A DNA stretch of 5,525 nucleotides from an uncultured Sutterellaceae bacterium (lineage in GTDB: Bacteria > Pseudomonadota > Gammaproteobacteria > Burkholderiales > Burkholderiaceae_F): contig CAMYAA010000094.1 of assembly GCA_947253615.1 (NCBI GenBank), positions 1-5,525 of the forward strand. Reading direction: 5' to 3'. How positions within the stretch are numbered: the stretch's first letter is position 1; each line of letters opens with the position of its first letter. Below the pieces are notes generated by a model, which had not been told where the DNA came from, searched no databases, and was given only the letters and a program-made list of their open reading frames with translations. Below are positions 1-5,475 of this stretch, piece after piece. The position numbers and the translations under genes were made by a program.

Positions 1-1647
1 GACCGATTAACCCCGATTTATCCCGCGGGTGAAAACGTCTCCCAAGTGACGTTACGTAAGCGTATTAAAGTGGCCATGGAAAACGTCAATTTGCATGACC
101 ACGTGAACGAGGCCTTAACCCGTCAGCTCGGGTGGCCTAATTTACAAGACGCATTAACGACGTTACATTGGCCGCCGCGAGGCACCTCCATTGAGTCGCT
201 CGAGTCGCACCAGCACCCGGCCTGGAAGCGTTTAATTTTTGACGAACTGCTCGCTCAACAAATTACGTTACGCGATGTGCGCACGCTCTTGAGTCAGAAA
301 AAAGCGCCGACGATTCCCACGGGGGTGAGTGCACTTGAAACTCGCTTTATCCAGGAGGTTTTACCGTTTCAATTAACCAACGCTCAAAAGCGGGTGATTG
401 ACGAAGTGAAACTCGACCTTTTGCAAGGCAACCCCATGCATCGCTTGATTCAAGGTGACGTGGGGTGCGGCAAAACGGTGGTGGCAGCGCTCTGCGCGTT
501 ACACACCTTGGCGCAAGGTTATCAAGTCTGCTTAATGGCCCCGACGGAAATCTTGGCCGAGCAGCACTACCACAAGCTCTCCGAGTGGTTAAAGCCCTTG
601 GGGGTGGAGGTTCTTTATTTATCGGGCTCGATGAAGGCCTCGGAAAAGAACGCCCTCATTGAACGACTAGCCCAAGGCGAAGCGCTCTTAGCGATTGGCA
701 CCCATGCCTTAATTCAAAAGAGTGTGTCTTTGCCGCATTTGGGCCTCGCGATTGTGGACGAACAGCACCGCTTTGGGGTGGCGCAGCGTTTATCGTTACG
801 CAAAATGAAAACGGCCGAAGGGTTGGTACCGCATTTATTAATGATGACGGCGACTCCGATTCCGCGAACCTTAGCGATGAGCTATCTCGCTGACATTGAT
901 TTGTCCGTGATTGATGAACTCCCGCCGGGGCGCTCGCCGATCGAGACGCGTTTAGTCTCCTTAGAGCGCCGTGAAGAAGTGCTCCGAACGCTCGAGAGCA
1001 TTTTCCAAAAAGGCCAACAAGTCTATTGGGTGTGCCCGCTCATTGAAGAGAGCGAAAAGATGGACTTGCAGGCGGCCACGCAGTGCTATGAGTGGATTAA
1101 AGCGACGATGCCCCATTTGTCGGTGGGATTAGTGCATGGTCAACTCAAGAATGAAGAGCGCGATGCCATTATGCAAGCCTTTATTCAAGGGAAAATCCAA
1201 TTGCTCGTCTCCACGACGGTGATTGAAGTGGGGGTGGACGTCCCTAACGCGACGTGTATGGTGATTGAACACGCCGAACGTTTTGGCCTAGCGCAGCTCC
1301 ATCAGCTCCGAGGGCGTGTGGGTCGAGGCAGTGCGGCGAGTTTATGCTTATTGCTCTTTGATCCCGCCTTGTCCGATAACGGGAAAGAGCGCCTCAAAGC
1401 CATTCGCTATAACACCGACGGCTTTGAAATCGCTCGTGTGGATTTATCCATTCGAGGCCCAGGGGAATTTTTAGGCGAACGCCAGTCGGGGATGCCCCTC
1501 TTACGTTTTGCCTCGCTCGAAGAGCACAACGACTTATTGAATTTAGCCCGTGCAGAGGCCCAACGCTGGCTCCGGGAAGATCCCGAGAGCGCGCGATTAT
1601 TTGCACAACATTGGTTTGAGCCTAAGTCCGATTTTATCGGTGCTTAG
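1..1647 (+). CDS. recG: ATP-dependent DNA helicase RecG, 5'-truncated by the window edge
   Basis: RecG is the cytoplasmic superfamily 2 helicase that remodels stalled replication forks, D-loops and R-loops. The frame is open from base 1 with no start, so 548 C-terminal residues are present. Aligned from memory with the 693-residue E. coli protein, about 145 residues of the N-terminal wedge domain are missing; the fragment opens with LTPIYP, a conserved segment just after the wedge. Motifs seen, in fragment numbering: Walker A GDVGCGKT (152-159), DEQH box (253-256), TAT motif III (283-285), STTVIEVGVDVPN motif V (404-416), QLRGRVGRG motif VI (435-443) and the RGPGEF translocation (TRG) motif from about 485. 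The C-terminus is complete. Walker A has Cys where E. coli has Ser. The first ATG in frame (base 46) is internal, not the true start. The stop lies 75 nt before oxyR with no terminator between, so co-transcription is likely. Codon use is unbiased, as expected for a low-expression repair gene. Confidence 0.97.
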   Translation, partial: DRLTPIYPAGENVSQVTLRKRIKVAMENVNLHDHVNEALTRQLGWPNLQDALTTLHWPPRGTSIESLESHQHPAWKRLIFDELLAQQITLRDVRTLLSQKKAPTIPTGVSALETRFIQEVLPFQLTNAQKRVIDEVKLDLLQGNPMHRLIQGDVGCGKTVVAALCALHTLAQGYQVCLMAPTEILAEQHYHKLSEWLKPLGVEVLYLSGSMKASEKNALIERLAQGEALLAIGTHALIQKSVSLPHLGLAIVDEQHRFGVAQRLSLRKMKTAEGLVPHLLMMTATPIPRTLAMSYLADIDLSVIDELPPGRSPIETRLVSLERREEVLRTLESIFQKGQQVYWVCPLIEESEKMDLQAATQCYEWIKATMPHLSVGLVHGQLKNEERDAIMQAFIQGKIQLLVSTTVIEVGVDVPNATCMVIEHAERFGLAQLHQLRGRVGRGSAASLCLLLFDPALSDNGKERLKAIRYNTDGFEIARVDLSIRGPGEFLGERQSGMPLLRFASLEEHNDLLNLARAEAQRWLREDPESARLFAQHWFEPKSDFIGA

Positions 1648-1672
1648 TGTTCAATTGTTTTTAACTTTTAAC

Positions 1673-1676
1673 GGAG
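1673..1676 (+). promoter_or_regulatory. Shine-Dalgarno site of the leader ORF upstream of oxyR
   Basis: GGAG sits 9 nt before the ATG at 1686. It is the only good SD sequence between recG and oxyR, and it serves the 10-codon leader frame rather than oxyR. The sequence just before the oxyR ATG (about 1708-1722) has no purine-rich SD. The last G (1676) is the outermost base of the inverted repeat at 1676-1711, so folding could partly hide the site. Confidence 0.55.
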
Positions 1677-1711
1677 ACTTTACGAATGACGGTTTATCAG
1701 GTCGTAAAGTC
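1676..1711 (+). promoter_or_regulatory. Perfect 10-bp inverted repeat (candidate RNA hairpin or operator) in the oxyR leader
   Basis: The left arm GACTTTACGA (1676-1685) is the exact reverse complement of the right arm TCGTAAAGTC (1702-1711), with a 16-nt spacer. Inside the spacer, TGA (1687-1689) can pair with TCA (1697-1699) and close a 7-nt loop. As RNA this is a stem-loop that holds the leader ORF start codon in its upper internal loop and touches the SD. No T-run follows, so it is not an intrinsic terminator. As DNA it could be a dyad operator, but I see no ATAG-type OxyR half-sites spaced along it. The repeat is seen directly; its regulatory role is inferred. Confidence 0.55.
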
Positions 1712-1718
1712 CTTGTGA
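1686..1718 (+). CDS. Candidate 10-residue leader peptide upstream of oxyR
   Basis: ATG at 1686 opens a frame reading MTVYQVVKSL and stops at TGA 1716-1718. It has a well-spaced SD (GGAG at 1673-1676). Its stop lies 4 nt before the oxyR ATG at 1723, a geometry typical of translational coupling, and oxyR has no SD of its own. The frame crosses the right arm of the 1676-1711 inverted repeat, so a ribosome translating it would melt the hairpin. The peptide has no run of a single amino acid of the kind seen in classical attenuators, so the act of translation probably matters more than the sequence. A 10-codon frame can occur by chance. The case rests on the SD and on its position relative to oxyR; there is no homology evidence. 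Confidence 0.4.
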   Translation: MTVYQVVKSL

Positions 1719-1722
1719 AACT

Positions 1723-2691
1723 ATGACACTAACAGAACTTCGCTACATTGTCGCTGTAGCTCGCGAACGTCACTTTGGACGCGCCGCTACGGCTTGTCAG
1801 GTGAGCCAACCTTCTTTGTCCGTTGCTATTCGCAAGCTCGAAGAAGAATTGGGCGTCAAGCTTTTTGAACGTCGTTCCAACGATGTCGGCTTAACCCCGA
1901 TTGGCAACAAGGTGGTTGAACAGGCCAACAAGGTTTTAATGGAAGCCAAGCACATCACGGAAATCGCCCAAGAAGGCAGAGATCCGTTAGGCGCACCCTT
2001 ACGCCTTGGGGTCATTTACACGATTGCGCCGTACCTCTTACCGCGCTTAGTGCAAGAAATGATGGTTGAAACCCCGAAGATGCCCTTGTACATCACGGAA
2101 GGCTTCACCAACGAATTGGTTCAGAAATTACGCTCGGGTCAGCTCGACGTTTTAATTATTGCCGATACGCTTCAAGATCCCGCGATGAATACGCGCGTGC
2201 TCTATCAAGAAGACTTCGTCGTGGCGGTGCCCTCTCACCATCCGTGGGTCAACCGCAGCTACATTGGCGAAAACGAATTACGTGACCAGACGATGTTGCT
2301 CTTAGGGGCTGGGCACTGCTTCCGCGATCAAATCTTGGACTTCTGTCCGGACTTGATGCGTCCTTCGAACAATTACGCCGAAGTTCGTCACACGGTGGAA
2401 GGTTCGAGCTTGCAGACCATTAGTCACATGGTCATCCAGGGCTTAGGCATTACGGTTTTACCGGCCTCCTCGGTCCCGTTCTTGGCCAATAACAACAACT
2501 CCAACTTGAAGATTCTTCCCTTTAAGAACCCGGCGCCTAGCCGCCGCGTTATCTTAATGTGGCGTAAGAGCTTCTCGCGTGAAGCCGTGGTGGATGCCAT
2601 CTGTACAGCGATGAGTCATATTCAGTTAAACGGGTGCTATCAGCCCGACCCTAACGTTTATGACCAGACGGGTTTTCCGATCAATCAATAA
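1723..2691 (+). CDS. oxyR: Peroxide-sensing LysR-family transcription regulator OxyR
   Basis: A 322-residue LysR-type regulator. OxyR senses H2O2 through a reversible disulfide and activates antioxidant genes (typically catalase, alkyl hydroperoxide reductase, dps). The N-terminal winged helix-turn-helix covers about residues 4-62 (RAATACQVSQPSLSVAIRKL), followed by a linker helix and a two-lobed sensor domain. The redox pair is Cys199 and Cys208 in GHCFRDQILDFC, with the same numbering as E. coli OxyR. Thr100 and Thr129, which line the peroxide pocket in characterised OxyR proteins, and His198 are also present. These residues separate it from CysB, CbbR and other LysR proteins. The C-terminus extends about 17 residues beyond E. 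coli OxyR (305). The start at 1723 is firm: the N-terminus aligns with E. coli OxyR and an in-frame TAA lies at 1705-1707. That ATG has no SD, and a leader ORF ends 4 nt before it. It lies between recG and a permease gene; recG-oxyR linkage is also known in other proteobacteria such as Pseudomonas. Confidence 0.95.
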   Translation: MTLTELRYIVAVARERHFGRAATACQVSQPSLSVAIRKLEEELGVKLFERRSNDVGLTPIGNKVVEQANKVLMEAKHITEIAQEGRDPLGAPLRLGVIYTIAPYLLPRLVQEMMVETPKMPLYITEGFTNELVQKLRSGQLDVLIIADTLQDPAMNTRVLYQEDFVVAVPSHHPWVNRSYIGENELRDQTMLLLGAGHCFRDQILDFCPDLMRPSNNYAEVRHTVEGSSLQTISHMVIQGLGITVLPASSVPFLANNNNSNLKILPFKNPAPSRRVILMWRKSFSREAVVDAICTAMSHIQLNGCYQPDPNVYDQTGFPINQ

Positions 2692-2715
2692 CCCCTCGCT
2701 CGAGGATAGCCGCCT

Positions 2716-3858
2716 ATGACTGAACCCACCCAAAAGCCTTCTGAGCGCCAAGGTTGGTTGAATTTCGAAACGAATATCAACTTGATCCTTCGCATTTTGG
2801 TGGCCGTGATCGTGACGATCGGGATTTACTTTGTATTGCATCCCTTCTTCACGGCAATCATTATCTCGGCCATCTTGGCCGTGGTCACTTGGCCTTTTTA
2901 TACGAAGTTGCGAGTTTGGACGGGTAATCGCACGACCTTGCCTGCCGTCATCATGGTCAGTGCCATCGTGATCCTTATTATGATCCCGATTAGCCTAGCG
3001 ATTCTCGCACTGGCTCAGCGCATTCCCGCCGCGATCCACTGGGTTCGCGATTGGATCAACTCCGGGTTTGCGCTGCCAGATTGGGTGGTCAGTATTCCAT
3101 ATCTCGGGCCCTGGCTTGAAAGCCAGCATCTCGTGAGCTTGGATATGGCGAACCTCGCTCCCACCGTTAAAAAGCTTATCGAACCCATGAGTGCGTGGAT
3201 TCTGAATACGACCTTGAACGTGAGTCAGGGCTTAATTCAAATCGCCCTCGTGAGCTTTATCGTCTTTTTCTTTTATCGTGATGGTCCGTGGTTTGCTGAA
3301 CGCGCTCGCGAAATTATTCATCGCTTGAGTGGTAATCTCTCACAGGAATTTAGCAACATCCTCGTGAATACCACCCGTTCCGTAATCTTCGGATTGATCG
3401 GGACCGCCATCGCACAAGGGATTGTCGCCGGGATTGGCTTTTATATCACGGGCGTGCCGCGCCCCATCGTCCTCTCGGCCTTAGTGACCTTACTCTCGAT
3501 CGTCCCCGTGGGACCCCCGCTCGTTTGGATTCCGGCGAGTTTGTGGCTTTACTCCACGGGCGAAGTCGGTATGGCCGTCTTCCTCGCACTCTGGGGCCTT
3601 TTAGCCGTGAGTAGCGTGGATAACTTCATTAAACCAATCCTCATCTCTCGCGGTACCCCCTTACCCATCTCGCTTATCTTTTTGGGCGTCTTTGGTGGGG
3701 TCATCGCTTTTGGGTTCCTCGGTTTAATTCTCGGCCCCGTACTTTTGGCCTTAGGCTTGGCCATGCTCAAAGCTTGGATGAAGTCGAGCGAAGAGGAGCT
3801 CGAAGTCCCCTCGAAAATTGATCCGCCATCGGACAAAGACGCTTCTCGTCGTAGCTAA
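2716..3858 (+). CDS. AI-2E/PerM-family membrane transporter (YdiK-like permease)
   Basis: A 380-residue inner-membrane protein of the AI-2E transporter superfamily (YdiK, YhhT, PerM, TqsA). Hydrophobic segments lie at about 22-40, 44-59, 75-100, 165-186, 222-245, 251-278, 284-299, 315-337 and 339-356, with the usual family pattern of a hydrophilic stretch (about 101-160) after the first three. The C-terminal half, with TGEVGMAVF, VDNFIKPILISRG, LPISLIFLGVFGGVIAFG and LGPVLLAL, most resembles E. coli YdiK. Substrates differ across the family (AI-2 export by TqsA, Na+/H+ antiport in some others) and YdiK has no firm substrate, so none is assigned. The N-terminus is polar and has no signal peptide; the C-terminal tail (357-380) is charged. 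SD GAGGA (2702-2706) is 9 nt before ATG. The 24-nt gap to oxyR and the terminator after the gene indicate co-transcription with oxyR. Confidence 0.9.
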   Translation: MTEPTQKPSERQGWLNFETNINLILRILVAVIVTIGIYFVLHPFFTAIIISAILAVVTWPFYTKLRVWTGNRTTLPAVIMVSAIVILIMIPISLAILALAQRIPAAIHWVRDWINSGFALPDWVVSIPYLGPWLESQHLVSLDMANLAPTVKKLIEPMSAWILNTTLNVSQGLIQIALVSFIVFFFYRDGPWFAERAREIIHRLSGNLSQEFSNILVNTTRSVIFGLIGTAIAQGIVAGIGFYITGVPRPIVLSALVTLLSIVPVGPPLVWIPASLWLYSTGEVGMAVFLALWGLLAVSSVDNFIKPILISRGTPLPISLIFLGVFGGVIAFGFLGLILGPVLLALGLAMLKAWMKSSEEELEVPSKIDPPSDKDASRRS

Positions 3859-3887
3859 GCCACAAAAAGCATCCCGTATATAGGGTA

Positions 3888-3916
3888 ATACCCCCTTTTT
3901 TCGTAAAAACCCTTAA
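3888..3916 (+). repeat. Imperfect direct repeat, copy 1
   Basis: This stretch runs ATACCCCC, six T, CGTAAAAACCC, TTAA. It resembles 4024-4051 when small gaps are allowed: a shared ATACCC, a run of six T, GTAAAA, C-rich bases and TTAA. The copies are about 136 bp apart in the non-coding region before the transporter gene, with the terminator hairpin between them. Copy 1 overlaps a short GGGT-AAT-ACCC dyad (3883-3893). AT-rich intergenic DNA can give such similarity by chance, so confidence is low. Confidence 0.3.
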
Positions 3917-3919
3917 TAG

Positions 3920-3954
3920 GAGCAGAGTTCATCAAGACCTCTGCTCTTTTTCTT
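3920..3954 (+). terminator. Intrinsic terminator of the recG-oxyR-permease unit
   Basis: The stem arms GAGCAGAG (3920-3927) and CTCTGCTC (3939-3946) pair perfectly over 8 bp around an 11-nt loop. They are followed at once by TTTTTCTT (3947-3954). It begins 61 nt after the permease stop. There is no matching A-run on the left, so it acts in the + direction only. It separates the upstream operon from the dicarboxylate transporter gene, which must have its own promoter. Confidence 0.9.
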
Positions 3955-4023
3955 AGTGTAACAAGGCGTTTCAGAAGTCTTATTTCAGGGCTAGTTTTTA
4001 TGAACGAATTTTTAGAGTGCTTT

Positions 4024-4051
4024 ATACCCTTTTTTAGGTAAAACTCATTAA
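4024..4051 (+). repeat. Imperfect direct repeat, copy 2
   Basis: It reads ATACCC, six T, AGGTAAAACTC, ATTAA, and is the counterpart of 3888-3916. This copy can also fold weakly, because TACC (4025-4028) is complementary to GGTA (4037-4040). It overlaps the best -10-like hexamer before the transporter gene, so it may be part of the promoter. Gaps are needed to align the copies. Confidence 0.3.
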
Positions 4052-4098
4052 GTACAAGACAGCAGATCTTGGGCATACTAAGAGGATCTTTCAATATT

Positions 4099-4120
4099 GG
4101 TGGCATGTTTTCATGCTTCC
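4099..4120 (+). promoter_or_regulatory. Small hairpin in the transporter gene leader
   Basis: GCATG (4103-4107) and CATGC (4112-4116) pair perfectly around a TTTT loop. The stem extends outward by a G-T wobble (4102/4117), a T-T mismatch and two G-C pairs (4099-4100 with 4119-4120). No T-run follows it, so it is not a terminator. It lies 22 nt upstream of the SD and may stabilise the mRNA 5' end or influence translation. The pairing is visible; its function is unknown. Confidence 0.4.
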
Positions 4121-4142
4121 GAGCCTCCCCACTCAACAATCT

Positions 4143-4146
4143 GGAG
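4143..4146 (+). promoter_or_regulatory. Shine-Dalgarno site fixing the transporter start at 4154
   Basis: GGAG lies 7 nt before the ATG at 4154. This supports that start over the in-frame TTG at 4097, which would add 19 polar residues (with His, Cys, Pro) ahead of the first membrane segment and has no comparably placed SD. Confidence 0.85.
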
Positions 4147-4153
4147 TAACAAA

Positions 4154-5425
4154 ATGTCGATTCTCTCCTGGGTTGCGATTGCTGTCATTATTTTGGCAGT
4201 GGTCGGCCTCGTTAAGCGACTTGAAACCCGTATGGTCTTAATCGCCGCTGGTCTTTTCCTCTGTGCGGTTAGTATGGATCCGATGTCTGGTCTTAAAGCC
4301 TTTGAAAAGAGCATGACCAAAGCCTCGCTCATCGCAGCGATCTGTTCGTCGATGGGTTTTGCCTTCGTCGCTGGCTACACCAAGTGTGACCGCGCTCTCG
4401 TTCACTACTTAGCTAGCCCAATCCGTGGTTTAGGCATTTTCTTAATCCCGATTTGCACGGCTTTAACGTTCTTCATCAATATCGCGATTCCTTCCGCCGC
4501 TGGTTGTGCTGCTGCGGTGGGTTCCACGTTGATTCCGGTGATGCTTCGCGCTGGCATTCGTCCCGCGGCTGCCGCTGCTGCGGTGTTAGCCGGTACGATT
4601 GGTTCCTATCTCTCGCCGGGTACGTCCCACAACTCGATGGTTGCTAACATGGCCAACATCGAAGTCATGGACTTCATCAAGTTCCACGCTCCGTTCTCCT
4701 TCATGTGCGGTGCCGTGGTGATGATCGGCTTATTGATCGTTTGCTTCATCATGCGTGACCACAAGGCTGGCACGGAAGCGCGTGACATGAGCATGCAGAG
4801 CAAGGAAGAAGACGTTGCCTTCAAGCCCAATCCTTTGATGGCTATCGTTCCGCTCGTTCCGATCGTTCTCTTACTTTTAGGTAACACGGTCGTTCCCGCC
4901 CTCAAGATGGGTGTGGCCCCCGCTATGGTGATCGGTGCTTTAGTCGCCTTAGTCATCACCTGGACGAATCCTTCCACGATTACGAAGGAATTCTTCAACG
5001 GGATGGGCAAGTCCTACGCTGACGTGATGGGTATCATCATCGCCGCTGGCGTGTTTGCTGCTGGTTTGAAGTCCGCAGGTTTGATCGATGCGTTAGTGCA
5101 TTTATTAAAAGAATCCAACGAAATCGCTCGTTGGGGTGCTTCCATTGGTCCTTGGGCCATGGGTGTGATTACGGGTTCGGGCGACGCCGCTACGTTAGCC
5201 TTTAACGAAACCGTGACCCCGCACGCCAAGGAATTTGGCATGACCATCGAAGGCTTAGGCGGTATCGCCTTCTTGTCGGGCGCTTTAGGTCGTACGATGT
5301 CCCCGTTGGCTGGCGCTGCCATCGTGGTCTCGGGTATTGCTATGGTTGATCCGATCCAAGTGATCAAGCGTACCGCGATCCCCTGTATCGTCGCCGTGAT
5401 CTTATGTGCTTTGTTAATGGTCTAA
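4154..5425 (+). CDS. dcuC: DcuC-family anaerobic C4-dicarboxylate transporter
   Basis: A 423-residue polytopic inner-membrane carrier (E. coli DcuC: 461). DcuC proteins exchange or export C4-dicarboxylates, chiefly succinate efflux during fumarate respiration or fermentation. Hydrophobic segments lie at about 3-20, 27-40, 57-74, 92-111, 114-130, 137-153, 181-200, 228-249, 253-270, 290-311, 330-341, 368-379, 385-398 and 407-423. Family-like motifs are GTSHN (156-160), VMGIIIAAGVFAAGL (291-305), TGSGDAATLAFNE (340-352), LGRTMSP (378-384) and VIKRTAIP (403-410); the last four match E. coli DcuC in order and spacing. A hydrophilic loop at about 201-225 divides the two halves. Compared with E. coli, the region after the second membrane segment is shorter. 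The gene stands alone between two terminators. By hand count, 13 of 16 Lys codons are AAG and 8 of 11 Arg codons are CGT, a bias suggesting high expression. The exact substrate is inferred from the family; related YfcC-like carriers are a less likely alternative. Confidence 0.88.
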   Translation: MSILSWVAIAVIILAVVGLVKRLETRMVLIAAGLFLCAVSMDPMSGLKAFEKSMTKASLIAAICSSMGFAFVAGYTKCDRALVHYLASPIRGLGIFLIPICTALTFFINIAIPSAAGCAAAVGSTLIPVMLRAGIRPAAAAAAVLAGTIGSYLSPGTSHNSMVANMANIEVMDFIKFHAPFSFMCGAVVMIGLLIVCFIMRDHKAGTEARDMSMQSKEEDVAFKPNPLMAIVPLVPIVLLLLGNTVVPALKMGVAPAMVIGALVALVITWTNPSTITKEFFNGMGKSYADVMGIIIAAGVFAAGLKSAGLIDALVHLLKESNEIARWGASIGPWAMGVITGSGDAATLAFNETVTPHAKEFGMTIEGLGGIAFLSGALGRTMSPLAGAAIVVSGIAMVDPIQVIKRTAIPCIVAVILCALLMV

Positions 5426-5453
5426 TACCTTAACTAAACGCATCATGACGAAA

Positions 5454-5475
5454 GCGGAAGGCCCACCCCTTCCGC
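5454..5475 (+). terminator. Hairpin of the transporter gene terminator, T-tract missing
   Basis: GCGGAAGG (5454-5461) and CCTTCCGC (5468-5475) form a perfect 8-bp G+C-rich stem around a 6-nt loop, 28 nt after the dcuC stop. AAA precedes the left arm, so a T-run is expected on the right. Instead the sequence changes to sequencing adapter at 5476, directly after the last stem base, so the T-tract is not visible. Position and stem strength support an intrinsic terminator. Confidence 0.75.

Larger units (their letters stand above)
3955..4153 (+). promoter_or_regulatory. Upstream regulatory region and 5' leader of the dicarboxylate transporter gene
   Basis: This AT-rich, non-coding stretch of 199 nt after the terminator must hold the promoter of the transporter gene. 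The best -10-like hexamer I find is TATACC (4023-4028), with only a poor -35 match (ATGAAC, 4000-4005) 17 nt upstream. CATACT (4074-4079) is an alternative. No clear FNR box (TTGAT-N4-ATCAA) or CRP site is visible, although E. coli dcuC is FNR-activated. The region also contains the second copy of an imperfect direct repeat (4024-4051), a small hairpin (4099-4120) and a CCTCC stretch (4124-4128) that could pair with the SD. No known riboswitch class is recognised. Confidence 0.4.

Noticed and set aside
2694..2705. Short inverted repeat CCTCG-CT-CGAGG over the permease ribosome site
   Set aside because: The loop would be only 2 nt, or the stem just 4 bp with a 4-nt loop. It is too weak to claim as a regulatory hairpin or terminator.
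3883..3901. GGGT-AAT-ACCC dyad followed by a T-run as a first terminator
   Set aside because: A 4-bp stem with a 3-nt loop and two extra C before the T-run is too weak; the hairpin at 3920-3954 explains termination.
3855..4139. A 94-codon open frame on the minus strand filling most of the permease-transporter gap
   Set aside because: It needs a TTG start, runs antisense through a strong + strand terminator, has no recognisable domain, and its region is AT-rich with promoter and leader character.
4097..4153. Extension of the transporter to a TTG start at 4097
   Set aside because: The 19 extra residues are polar and unlike the family N-terminus. The ATG at 4154 has a well-spaced GGAG and is followed directly by the first membrane helix.
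3955..4153. FNR or CRP site expected before a dcuC gene
   Set aside because: I looked for TTGAT-N4-ATCAA and TGTGA-N6-TCACA patterns and found no convincing match.
4606..5367. Two long minus-strand open frames inside the transporter gene
   Set aside because: They are antisense shadows created by the biased codon use of the real gene; they show no domain, and the + strand product is a clear DcuC-family protein.
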